Source: Mesaphorura yosii
Lineage: Eukaryota; Arthropoda; Collembola; Poduromorpha; Tullbergiidae
Assembly: GCA_009869945.1 (NCBI GenBank)
Contig: WIXG01000307.1
Span: 1-64,000, forward strand
Reading direction: 5' to 3'
DNA length: 64,000 nucleotides
The notes beneath the pieces were generated by a model that did not search any database, was not told where the DNA came from, and saw nothing but the letters and a program-made list of their open reading frames with translations. The translations under genes were made by a program, and so were the position numbers. Shown here in pieces: positions 36,301 to 48,034 of this stretch (its first letter is position 1; each line of letters opens with the position of its first letter).

Positions 36301-37960
36301 ACCAACTTCTGTAAGTGCCAAGCAATAAAAGCTAAGTTAAATCAAGGTTCTCCGTTATTGTTGACGACAACATACCAAACAGCGGATGAAGAGTCGATCC
36401 TTCCGTTCCATCAATGTTTGCAACAGGTATGAAATTAATGTTTCCCAATTTCAGAATAGCAGCTAGTATACGGTAGATGGAATTAGAACACAGTTTCAAG
36501 TTTTCTAGATGATCCTGGAACAACACATCAAAACACTCTCATGCATTTTTCATATTCAGAACTCAAAGCATTTCCCATAAGTCGAGAGTTGGTGCATTAC
36601 CTTCATGTTGCTTTCTTTGATTTGTAAACAGTTTGCATATGGACGTAAGATTGCATAATTTTCAATATTTCTATTCAAGTGAAGGCACTCTGAAATTGAG
36701 ACAACAAGAGAATTAATCGTACACCTTCCTAAGACTGTTGCATGCTGGTACGATTATTATGGCCTTACTAAGTAAAGCAGGATCAGCAGACCACAGCAGG
36801 TTTTGAAAAATATGAAAATTCCCTGGATTCCACTGAAACAGCATACAACAAAAGTTAACAACGTTTGTCGCCCGACGCATTTGCAGTTTAAGGTAGAAGT
36901 TCTCCTTATCTACGTAATTTACCTTATCCAATAAGTCTATTTCGTAGCAGCATAAAATATCACACATGCTTAGTACAATTTGGCAACCATCTTTGAATAT
37001 CTGCAAAAAATTGCATGGGACTTACATGTATGGACATTGGCAGATTGTGGAATGCCCTTGAAATCAAACTCAAGTTCTAATAGTAAACACTGCAAAACAA
37101 ATCAATACATTCGAGATTAGAACTAATCAGGTGGTCAGTGCCGTCATCCACTGCGACTTACAAATCTGGAAGCGTTGTCGTTTCTTAAGGTTTTTCCGTT
37201 TCCAAATGCTAAAATTGTGTGAACATTTTTCATATCAAACATGGTATACATTTATAAAGTGTCAACCCGAAATTATACGCGTGCTTACCGTGCAAAACTG
37301 CGAGTGCGGACTCGAGCTTCGACTGTATAGAACAGTATTCTCTAGAAATGAAGTAGTCAATTGAAAGTACTGTGGTGACTGTTTTTCCGGACCCGCTTTC
37401 TCCAGTAGGAAATAAAATTGCGCTATGAGACGGTTCAAAATTAGAAACAAGTCTTCTATGAATTCTATCCAGAAATGTGCGTCTGTAAACAAAAAGATTC
37501 ATCCATTAGACATCACCTATCACAAGTGAGGAACCTAAAAATCCCTGATAGCACTTACAACGGCGAGTCGTTATCTCTGCCATCAGTTATTAGTTTATTG
37601 TAAGGATTAACGGCCAACAACATTTCTCCTAACCATGTCTGTAAGTAGCAATGAAATAGGCATCAATTCACATAAGAATTATGAATATTCTGAAAGTCAA
37701 GATCAATGGGCTGCTAAGATTACTTCACGCGTCAGCTGTCAACTGCTCGTGTTCGTGCCATCACTTCGTGAGGATCGTGACAGCCTTGCGTGAAATCACG
37801 CGCCCGTCATTAAGTAATTTTGCTGTAGTCTTACAATAGTCTTATAAGCTCGACTCACGTAAATGAAGTCACGTTTGGTTCTCTTTTGGAGAACCTGAAG
37901 CACTGCTTCGGACGTTGCTGGTGTGTGACCATCAACAAGGTTCAAGACTTCGTTGTCCAT
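33323..37960 (-). CDS. Divergent class I myosin with altered switch II
   Basis: Many-exon gene from ATG 37958-37960 (MDNEVLNLVDGHTPATSEAV...) to TAA 33323-33325. Motor motifs: WLGEMLLAVNPYNKL, P-loop GESGSGKTV (usual GESGAGKTE), AFGNGKTLRNDNASRF (switch I), FDFKGIPQSANVHTYLLDK (Tyr completed by a 14-nt exon), NFHIFQNLL, ILAAILKLGNI, switch II FLDVPGFQIFEHNAFEELLIN (usual DIYGFE), HFGGTVHYG and YYIRCIKPN. A converter, an IQ-like VLIQKTWRGW, and a TH1 tail follow (FLLTLVNDLPPKSP, RRRMREKVTASVLFANKK, VRLRQNP, KVSRSGGK, INRRSGRLEFIL), giving a short-tailed class I layout. Class I myosins link actin to membranes. The switch II Glu-to-Gln change predicts weak or altered ATPase. Confidence 0.88.
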
Positions 37961-40900
37961 GATATAGGAAAGAAGTGGCGGTGAGTTATTGTGGTTGTTT
38001 CTTAATTATTACTTGACTTAGATGAACATTTTGGATTCTTGTGAGAGTGTGATGCGTGACTTGCTAGGTTAGATTGAAGAGAACGTGCTCCACGAAGGCG
38101 AAGCAGGTGCAGAGGACCAAGTCCAGTCCCAAGTTCTCAATCGCAATCGCGTTCCTTGAACAACTTGGAGATTCTTGTGAATTTCAAGCACAATTACCAG
38201 AGCATCTTCCGACTGTAGGAATCGAGGTGCTCTTTTAGAGGCGAGGTTATTAAGAGAAGACATTATTGCAACTTAAAATCTTGGACACTACGAAAGAGAA
38301 CTAAAAGGTAAGGTGAGAACAAAAAGTAAAAAAGGATCACAGAGAAACTGAAGTGGGATGTCGCTATTTATTGCTGGCAGTGTGGGTGAGCCACGAAACT
38401 GTTTCACACTTAAATTTTAAGACAATTCTCTGCCAGTCCGTGTTGCCTGTCAATAGCCTACATTGTGTAAATTATGGATTAGTAATTAGCCTCTTTGTTA
38501 AGTGTGTGTATGTATGTGCTCCTCATTAATATATTCTGGAGATTCTCGGATCAGACATAAAAGAATTGCCTCCCTGCTCTCAACTTGGTTCTTGGCCACT
38601 TTTCTTCTTGCCAAAGTTTTCTTTCTCTTTGTGTGAGAAGCACTACACACCGATTTGCATTCGATAGCTCTTAGTCTGATGGGTCTAGAGTCTGGATCCT
38701 TTCGAGGTTTCTTTACAGTGAAAGCACATGCTAGATGCTGGATGCGCGCTGTGTAGTACCACGAGAGATCTGCACTAAAAGAGCCGAGCCACGAGCAGCA
38801 GTGAATGCATGTGAGCATAAAGCGATAGTGCGCTTGTGGTTATTTTATTGATCGACCGGACTTCCGGATCCGGGTTTTTTGCCTGCATGTACATACACGA
38901 GTAGTCTGTTTACATTACATTACTTGCACGTACCAGTACTTGACACTCCAGCAGCAGATTATGCATTATACATATTCTGGCTCTCCCACTCATGCACCAT
39001 GCCAAGTACACGAACGCGAACGCAGCATCTCGCATGCAAAGTGAAAGTGAGAAAGACGAGATGTTTTACGAGCCAGAGTGAAAGTGAAAATTGTGCCAAC
39101 CAACATGCGACGACTTGTCTAGTCTGGTCTCCAGACAGAATACAAATACACTCACTTACTTACAAGAAACTCAACTCAAACTGCATGGAGGATGCTGATT
39201 GTTCGTTCAACTCCCTTGTGAGCCTCATTTGAACTAGCATTCGAGCAAAACTCATGGCATGGCTCACATTCACATCTTTCATACACAATCCGATTCCTTG
39301 TGAACTGCCACCGCTGTGTGCTGCAGAGGAGAATGGAGAAGCTATTTACTTGCAGAAGTATTGTAAATTCGGGTCTAATAAGTGTCAAGTAGTGTGAATG
39401 TTTGTCGTGCCGTGGATAAAAGAAAACGAAAATGACGGTTGCCGAGATTTTATTCGAATGAATGGAGCCAGAACTACTTTCTCATAGCATTTGTGCGTTG
39501 CTCATTTTGGGAAAGTGTCGTATCAGGCTCAGCAACAGTATCCGAATGGATAAATGTAATGAGCCCATTTACTTTGCTCTAAACGGCGAATGCATGCACA
39601 TGGAAAGCTCTTTTCTCTCACAATGCGAATAATGCCGATGTCCCATGTAGTAATACAGTTTACGTTTTATTTACTCACATGTCCGCTCCGAGCGAAGTAA
39701 GCAATAATGCAAATATTTTATGTCTGATTGCCCTCGAAAGCGCCGATTCATGTTACATAAAACTAAATGGTTATTGAGCATGTCATGTATGCTTGCCGCG
39801 TCTCATTGGTCTCATTTTCTCGACATAAATTCTAGTTTCATGTCAAATCGCTTAGGATATTATTGCTAATTAGCGAATTTCAAATTACTCATTAGCAATC
39901 ATGACCAGCGACAAAGGGAGTCTCTCAATGGAGTTTTCCTGATGCCTTGGGGTATGATGAAATGAAAAATGAATACTTGCGCTTGGTGCGGTTGAAAGAA
40001 ATTGAGCTCGACCTAGGACATGTCGCTTGTTTGTGCTACAATTGACCTACATTTAGTATCATGCGCCCTTTTTGGCATCGGTATCCAGCACCAGTCTCCT
40101 CATGGCACTTACACCGTGTTAGTATTTGTATCATTTTTCACCATTCGCTTTAAAACGCAAACGCCTCAAAGTTGTAAAATTCTGAAACTTTGGCCCCATA
40201 AAGCCTCTCATCGCATTCACTGCCAGCCAGCCATGTGATGCCATCATAACTTCGTTTTGGGCATGAGCTTCTGTCGGAGCGTGTGTAGGAGGTTTCTGCT
40301 CTATTCGTTTTCGGTTTTCGCTCCCGGTTCGCTTTCGCTTTCTCGTTTCACGATCATACCTCAGAGCGCCCTGTCAAGTATCAACTCAATAACCAATGTT
40401 CTTTTGGTGACATTGTGAATGATTAATGTGCTTTTCTATTATTATTATGTCATTACAAGTTTTAACTTTCTACAATAACACTACATAGCGAGGCATCAGC
40501 CAGCAGTCACGCAGTGCCTTGGACCACACTCCATACACCCGACAGGCAAGGCAGGCTGGATCAGAGTCTAGGAAACTAATAAGGACTGTCATTTTCAGTA
40601 TCTGGCCAAGACAAGACTAAAAAGACTCTTTGTGCCAAAATACGCACGATTTGGTAAGATTTCTCAGACAATTCGGGATATTGCAGACTGATATCTCAAG
40701 TTTTGAGGCAGAAAACCTAAATCCGACTGTGAGACTGTCATTGACCATTTCTTCGAGTACGGCGTTCACTTTCTCCCACTTTCCAGCTCTCTCTTCCTTT
40801 TCTCTAAAGTATAAATAGGACAAATAAAAGAATACATAAAATGCAACATTCATTTCAGACTGCCGTCCAATCTGACTTAAACTATGGAATATCTACTTTT

Positions 40901-41950
40901 GAAATCACATTTTTTAAATTTATATCCTTCAGAGTAGGCTAGCACGTTGGTACGGGTCAAAATAATAAGAAAGGAAGAAAGAATGTTCCGACTTTGAGTG
41001 CGTGCTAGACGCGAACGCGAACGAACGTGCTGCTTTTTATGAATCCAAATTTGACAATTTATTACACGAAGAGTTTACATTTTATGAGTTTTCTGTATAG
41101 ATAGCCAAGTTCCACTGTTTGCGGCTCAGTGCAGGTTGGACAAGTTCAATACTGAGCCAAGCCATGACCACGGTGCTTCGGTACCTATGAAGGACTGGAG
41201 AGTCTGAACAAAAATTTAATTTCATAAAGTCAGAAAGTTAGTGAGAGATTTACAACGCAAGATGACAATCATGGAGAGGACGCGGGAGCCGCACTTTCAC
41301 TTTGTTTACAGAAGGCAGTCGGCTGAAGAGTGCGAGGAGTTGAAACATCGACCAGCGCAACGCTGAAGCCCACGGTCACAGTGTGAGTGCGATGTTGTCA
41401 GCACTTTTCTATAATCTATTGTTACCTTTGATTAAAATCTTTAATCTTTCGCTTCTGCTTCTGACTTCCATTTATCGTGCACCTACAGTGAACACAGTAG
41501 AAACAACGAAAGCTTCTGCAGGTCTATTTCCTATGCCGTAATGGGCCCGAAGAGAAAGTCGGTCATGCCTAATGGGCTTTTAGCTTGTATAAACTTCTGA
41601 CTCGGACTCTCTCCATCTTGTGAACTGCATAGTACAAGTCACCGTCTGCTCTGCACCTGGTGAAGCGTAGCGTAGCATAAGGCGGCAGTGCTGCACTGCG
41701 AAGAAGATTCATAACTCTAATCTGTAATCTTGGTAATTGCTTTCCTCTCTGTGAAAACAGACTTTCTTTTAAAGTTGAGAAACATAGCTCTCAAAGGAAG
41801 CACCTCACAAAATGATGAAAATGATAAGCAGGAGATGAAAGCTTGATTACAGTTCTCTTCTACAGGCGCAATAACGAGACATAATACTTTTTCCAATGAT
41901 AGTGTCTGTTAATGAAAGCGCCTGCTGTTTTAATTTCAGACACCTCATCA
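37961..41950. other. Gene-poor region, about 4 kb
   Basis: Holds the upstream regions of the myosin (-) and selenocysteine lyase (+) genes. ORFs such as the reverse one at 38498-38818 and the forward one at 38879-39232 have no domains. A 5' UTR intron for the lyase is likely (TTTCAG acceptor at 41935-41940, just before its exon 1). AT-rich with low-complexity stretches; nothing else supported. Confidence 0.5.
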
Positions 41951-43470
41951 ATGGCATCCGGCGGTACTACTTCCTCAATTTATCTGGATTACAACGCAAC
42001 AACCCCCTTGGCTCCTGAAGTCATTGAAGGAATTTCAAGGTCCTTGAGAGAAAACTGGGGGAATCCAAGTTCCTTGCACAAGCATGGCGTGACTGCCAAA
42101 GCTTGTATCGAATCAAGTCGGGCGAAAGTTGCAAAAATGCTGAATGCAAGCCAAAATGACATTATATTCACTTCTGGGGGCACGGAGGCAAACAATATGG
42201 TCATTAGATCTGCTGCGAGATATTACACGGAAAGGGACTACGTGCAAAAACACGGATTGCCCCATATCATTACGTCAAATGTCGAGCATGATTCGATCAT
42301 GAAACTATTGCAAGAAATGCGTGTTGGGTACAAAAATGGGGGTGAATTGCGTCCAGAGATTGGTTAGACATTCTTGACACAACAAAGTAGGAGAGACACG
42401 ACCTATTTAATATAGTTTAACATCTTCCTACAGGATTATCCGTTGTTCCAGTCGACCTTGGCTCAGGGTGCTTAATCGTTGAGGACGTGATGAAAGAAAT
42501 TCGTCCAAGCACTTGCTTGATTACAATTATGCAGGCAAACAATGAAAGTGGAGTTATAATGCCAATCAAAAAAATTGCTGAAAAGTTAGCCGTCGAGAAC
42601 CAGAGACGGCTTAAAGACGGACTTCCGAAGATATTTTTCCACACAGACGCGGCTCAAACGATCGGCAAGATCCAAGTGGATGTCAAACAGCTGAATGCGG
42701 ATTATTTGACAGTTGTGGGACACAAAGTAAGAACTTAAGGACTAGTTTACTTGGAAGCTCCTTCCTCCAAACTGAACACTGAACATTAATTACTTGCTTT
42801 TCGCTTTCAGTTCTATGGCCCAAGAATCGGAGCTTTGTTCGTGAAGAATTTGGTGCAAGGCGACACTCCAGCATATTCCTTAATTTCTGGAGGCGGGCAA
42901 GAAAGAGGTTACCGATCCGGCACGGAGAACACTCCTATGATTGTTGGACTCGGAATTGCATCGCAGTTGGTGTCGGAAAACATTGGCACATACAACACAG
43001 CTATGCTGAAATCCCGGAAGCATTTTGAGACAACATTTTTGGTAGCGTACTCAGAATTTCGTTGCTCACCTTTGGTTTGACTCTGCGTTGATTTCCCACT
43101 ACAGAATTTAATTCCTGGATCAATTGTAAATTTCATGTCAAATGAGAACCGGCTTCCGAATGCAATCAGTGCGGCTGTTCCTGAACCGTTCACCGGAAGA
43201 ACTGCCCTTCAAAACTGCTCGGGGCAAGTCGACGCCAGCGTCGGAGCCGCTTGTCATTACCACAATGCTAAGCCGTCAAGTACGCTGGACGCCCAATTTA
43301 TTTAAGTGCATTCTAAACATGTTGCCAATTTATGAACAGGGATTCTTGTGCTTTCGGGAGTACCAGAGGCGATAGCAAGCAGAACGATACGGTTCAGTGT
43401 TGGCAGAACAACAACCCAAGCTGAAATTGATTCAGCGATAGAAATCTTAGCGTCCAAATTAACTTTGTAA
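41951..43470 (+). CDS. SCLY: Selenocysteine lyase (413 aa)
   Basis: Five exons: 41951-42362, 42434-42726, 42811-43041, 43105-43279 and 43340-43470, totalling 1,242 nt. This PLP enzyme releases selenide from L-selenocysteine. Motifs: IYLDYNATTPLAPEVI, WGNPSSLHKHG, DIIFTSGGTEANN, SNVEHDSIM, CLITIMQANNESGVIMP, FFHTDAAQTIGKI, VVGHK|FYGPRIGALFV with the PLP lysine at the exon end, GGGQERGYRSGTENTP, and DASVGAACHYHNAKPSRILVLSGVP with the active-site Cys. The SVGAACH context and absence of a mitochondrial leader separate it from NFS1. The start is MASGGTTSS; an in-frame ATG at 41912 is upstream of the splice acceptor and probably intronic. AATAAA 43525-43530. Confidence 0.94.
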
Positions 43471-44000
43471 TTATTTGTACAAGATCCAGTTGCCTTCTAG
43501 CAGGCCAACAGGAACGTTTATTGGAATAAATCAACTGTGAACGTTGTCCGACGCTTACCAGATGGGTATTGCAGAGGCTTATGAAGAATACAATTCCAAT
43601 GAAGGAACTGCGTTGCGATTCGTGTGTTTGTACTGGATTTGTTTATATTCACGTTTTCTTCATTGCGCTTTCGTCTTTCAATTCGTTTGTTTGTGCAGTC
43701 CTGTCTCGCTGGCCTGGACCACCTTCACACAGTTATAGTTCTAGTTGACAACTGATTTTGTCGGTTTATCGATTACTTTAAGGCAGCTTAGTCGCAGATC
43801 GTGGTTGCAATGCTCCTGAGCCCCTCAAGCTTCGAACCAGCCATCGCTTTTGTGCTCGTCAATCTCAGTGATAATTAATCAGTTTGTGCAACTCTTCAAA
43901 TTAAGGTAAGCAGGAATTATTTCGGGAAATTGGCTCAGTTTATGCATGCTTGGAGCTCAGAATTTTACGAATTGTAAGCAGAGTCCAACTCAGCACAACC
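43471..44000. other. Intergenic between SCLY and the SYCP3-like gene
   Basis: About 530 bp with the SCLY poly(A) signal at 43525-43530 and the upstream/5' UTR of the next gene. No ORF supported. Confidence 0.5.
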
Positions 44001-45325
44001 ATGTCGGATGGAAGTGGTCAAAAGAAATTTTTTCGTTCAGAGCGTCCACAACTCGTAATCACACGCCCAGGTACTTTCCTGAAGAAAACTGGGACATGGA
44101 AGCCTAAGCATTCAAACGGTGATAAGCATCAAGACAGAACCTCTGTGGATTCTCCGTCACTCAGTCGGAAAGATGACACTGAAAGCACAGCTAGCAGCTT
44201 GGCAAAGAAACATCAAAATGATGTAGAAATGAAAGGTACCGATAATCAAAGCCGCGTGACTGGAAAGCGGAAGCCAGAGGCAGAAGTCGTTCCTAGTACA
44301 CTCGCCACTAATAAGCCAAGAGAAAATATGCCCAAAGTACGAGATCAAGATGACGATAGTAGTAGCGACACTCCTCCCACTACCAAGCCTGTTAAACGCC
44401 GTGCACCTCCAAAGAAACGTGCAAAAGTTGGTGTAGCCACCGGAAGTAAATTAATTGATAGTTCAAGTAGCAAAGTAGTTCTGAAGGACAGGGCCGTGAG
44501 AAATGACTCCGAGTCAACGTTGGATGAAAGTGACAGCGATTTCAGTGAAGAGGAAATGCGCAATTTTGGAAAGCAAGTCAACAGTTTGATGGTGCAGCTT
44601 GGATCAAAGATTGAGAACCGAATTCGTGTTAGAACGGAAAAGCTGACAAACGCATTTGAAGGTAAGTGTTGCCTGGCTTCCGTACGAGTCGTTTTGAAAT
44701 AATGCGACTTGAAGTTCCCATTTATAATTCAGGAGTCTTGAGTTTGCCCTCAAAGATTGCAAAGTTTGAACTGGACCAGCATAAACAGCAGCAAATAATC
44801 GTACAAGACTTTCAGGCTGCGTTTGCCAGCATCAGCGACAAGCTTCAGGAAGTTGTCAAGCTTCAGACACAAAATGTATGAAATGTTCACATACAATTAC
44901 TCCGCACTGTCAGTCGTGATTGTTAGGATGATCTTTAAATTTTGATTTTGTTTACTGTTCTGTTTTAGGTAGGAAGGTGCTCGAAATTATTTGACGAAGG
45001 AGCCACTGCATACAAAAATAGCCAGAAAGAAATAGCTGATTGCAGACAACAACATAAATCCGCCGTAATCAAATATTTTGAGGTGAGTCATAATCACTCA
45101 GCCGTAAGGTTTTGTGCCTAAAGATATTAAAGATTACAACAGTTCATTTCATTTTTCATTGCGCTTCCTTTCCGGGGTGAGCAGGAAGAGGATAAGATTC
45201 GATCCAAGTTCTCGGATGAAGATAAGCAGTGTATGGAGCAAAATAGCAAAGAAATTCGAAAACTGAGAACCAAGTTGATCCTCGAAGGAGAAATTCAGTC
45301 GTCGGAGGTGCTCAAGAAGCTATAA
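44001..45325 (+). CDS. Basic/acidic N-terminal, coiled-coil C-terminal protein; possible SYCP3/Cor1 family (352 aa)
   Basis: Four exons: 44001-44661, 44733-44875, 44969-45082 and 45185-45325, totalling 1,059 nt. The N-terminal ~190 residues are disordered and Ser/Lys/Asp-rich with nuclear-signal-like patches (KRRAPPKKRAK) and an acidic SESTLDESDSDFSEEEM. From about residue 200 a long helix begins: FGKQVNSLMVQLGSKIENRI, VQDFQAAFASISDKLQEVVK, EEDKIRSKFSDEDKQCMEQN, ending KLILEGEIQSSEVLKKL. Domain order and the acid-rich entry to an FG..[VI]N helix recall the Cor1 domain of synaptonemal complex protein 3, which coats meiotic chromosome axes. That match is by eye and weak; a generic coiled-coil nuclear protein is the alternative. 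AATAAA 45465-45470. Confidence 0.75.
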
Positions 45326-45753
45326 TCAGTGATATAAGCGAATTAGCAGAATAATGGTCTAGTGAACTTGATATTGATTCCTTCAGTTTACGCCTTGTTC
45401 TCTTCTGGTGTGTTCTTATGCCTAATATGTTTCGTAAATACTGCTGTTGAGAATTAGCTAATGTAATAAAGAAGATGAGTGTTCAATGAGTTTAAATTAT
45501 CAATTTTAGCTGAATTTCTCATTTCTGAACAAACAACTTTATAGGAATAATAGAAAGTAGAAGCAAGCTTATATTTATTTCGTTTCAGCTTAATGCAATT
45601 CTTACCAGTAACTTTATCTATTATTATGGTACAATAAACGGCAGTGAGACGCAAACTTAAAGATGAATTAATTAACTATCGCACAAATGGTATCAAACAA
45701 TACAGAGATGACAAAGAGTAGTTGCATATTACCAAGTATAGAAGTAACGGAAA

Positions 45754-48034
45754 TTAAAAGTTCTCGTTAAACTTTGGGTTTCTCGGCGTTGTTAACTTGA
45801 AAGTCGGGCCCTTCGAGGGAGATTTTGCTCCGGCGCGAACAGGCGATTTTGCCTCTCCCTTATTCATCGTTGACTGGAAGATGTTGTGGTTCTGCAAGCA
45901 TCACACAAACATTTTCATTAGTAAAAGCGCCATTTTTGTTATCATCTGATAAGTTTTCACGTTAAATGCTATAAGCGATAGCGATCTTATTGGAATTGGA
46001 AGTAGAGATTCAAGTTCAATAGGAAAACGTTAACTGAATTTGAAATGTAAAATAAACGTGCAAAAACAAATGGTGCTTTAAAGACGGAAAAGAACAAAAT
46101 AAAGTCTAAAGTTACAGGTGGTTTGAGGTTAGAACGGACTTGAAATTCAGAGTACGTTGTTGCCGGATCCAAGACTACTGGATTTTTTCTTGGAGTCAAC
46201 GGTGTACCTCTTGTTCGCTTTGCTTGTCCCATTAATGGAGTCGCTGGTCTTTTGCGTGTTGTGTTCATGTCTACAGCATTAGCAGCTGCCTCTTCCTTTC
46301 TCTAAAATGTTAAATACAAATTTTACATTGTGTTTACATTGAAGGTCAAAGGCTTTAAACCAATTTAGCTCACCTTTTTCTTGAGGTCTTCTTTCTGTTT
46401 GTTCCATTCGTCCCATTCTTGCTGTAGCCAGTCCGTTAAACTCACGCCCCACATTTTGAATTCGGATTTTTCCAATTCCTTGTCGATTTTGGGCAGCTGC
46501 TTCTGCAAAGTTTTTCTTAACTTTTCTTCCTTTAAAAGTCCACCACCCCTGTTGTTGAATCGTGTTGGATCTTCAGCCCTGATTTCAGATTCTTTCCATT
46601 GTGAGAAAACTTCAATACGCTTGTTTATCAAGTCCAGTATCGTCTGATTTTGAGTTTTGTAGGCTTGCAAAACTTTCAAGAGTTGTTCGTGCTCGTCAAG
46701 ACATTCATCAGTTTCGGCCTCCATTGGCATGATTATTCTTCGATAAGTTTCGGCGGCAATAGTTTCAATTTCAGCTCGAAGTTTTCCAATGAAGTTGCTC
46801 AAATTGGCTCGTTTGAGAGCTAGAAGGCGAACATGCTCGGTTCGGACCTGTAAAAAATTTCAAACTATTGAGATAAAGATAGATGCTTCGGACATTTATA
46901 ATTCAATGACAATGAATGAAGTCAAATTATAAATAATCAAACTGTTGCTAACTTTTTCGAAAATACTTGGCCTTGGTTCATCTCCAAACTCGATTCTCTC
47001 TGATTCAGGTATTTCTAATCGAATCCACAACGCTTGAATTTCTTCAACCATGGGCGTCCATTGTGATTGTAATGCAGCATACTCGTTTATCAATTCATTT
47101 CGACGGTTTGCAGCAGTCTCCAGGAATTCCGTGTTCAAAGTCAGTTGTTTGCTGGTTAAGATAAGATCTGTCTCGACTAAAGTAGATTTTTCCAGTAGAT
47201 CAAGAAACCTTGAAACGATTTCAGTCAATTCGTGAAATCTGTGGATCCGGCTCTTCTTTTCCTCCAGCAAATATGCAATACGCTGGTTCAACGCAGCCAC
47301 CTTCAAGAATCCCCAACCATTTGTTAACAAGTTAAACTCTTGCATTAGTAGTAGACAAAATTACAATTTTAATTTTAAGGAAAACTCCAGAAAAATTAAG
47401 CTATACCTCAACATTTTTCGGGATGTGGTCCAGAATGTCTGCCATTGGAGCTTCATCCAGCTCTGAACACAAAAGCTCTTCCTGTTTCTTGGCCTCCATC
47501 CAGTCCTTCATCTTTTCCTCTTTGAGTTTGAGCAAGTCTGCCTTTTGTTTTTCCAAGATTTCAAGGGTTGTCAGCAGATTTTCACCAGACCTTTCTCCTT
47601 CTTGTACATCCAACTGTGTTGTTAATTGCAAAATTACTTCACGGACCTTCTCGATCTCGGCTTTCTTTTCCACAATGCGCTTCTCCTCTTCCCGAGTCAT
47701 GTCGGCCAGTAATTCCTGAAATCAAGAATATCATATTAGCATCATAGAAATTGATCGATACCCATGTCATTTAATCAAACGCTTGAAATCTGCGCTGACA
47801 TTATGGGCCTTTGGAAAAATCGGCTTCAGTTTCAAACGATTGAGCAACATGCAGTCTTGATTCATGAAACATACATGACGGCAATTAACATGAAGTATTG
47901 TTTACCGTAACGTATCGGTTGACAGTTCTTTTCCGTTTCTCCATCTGCTCCTGACCGTGTCCATATTGATGCCAACATTCCAGTAACTTCGCGCAAAGTT
48001 TACTGACTTCCCTGCACTCTAACAGCTCCTCCAT
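45754..48034 (-). CDS. PRC1: Protein regulator of cytokinesis 1 / MAP65 / Ase1 homologue
   Basis: Multi-exon gene from ATG 48032-48034 (MEELLECREVSKLCAKLLEC) to TAA 45754-45756. It bundles antiparallel microtubules in the spindle midzone and recruits kinesin-4. A long coiled coil (47.7-46.9 kb) is followed by the spectrin-fold microtubule-binding domain with the family signature DPTRFNNRGGGLLKEEKLRK and LPKIDKELEKSEFKMWG. The basic Ser/Thr/Pro tail (RKRPATPLMGQAKRTRGTPLTPRK) contains TP sites as expected for Cdk1 control, and the end is RNPKFNENF. Introns are short. Tail-to-tail with the SYCP3-like gene; a reverse AATAAA is at 45574-45579. Confidence 0.93.

Noticed and set aside
38498..39232. 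ORFs in the spacer between the myosin and selenocysteine lyase genes
   Set aside because: Composition follows local low-complexity sequence; no domain, start context or exon continuity.
41912..41950. Upstream in-frame ATG for selenocysteine lyase (MKAPAVLISDTSS)
   Set aside because: It overlaps a clear TTTTAATTTCAG splice acceptor, so it is probably intronic; the ATG at 41951 fits the family start.
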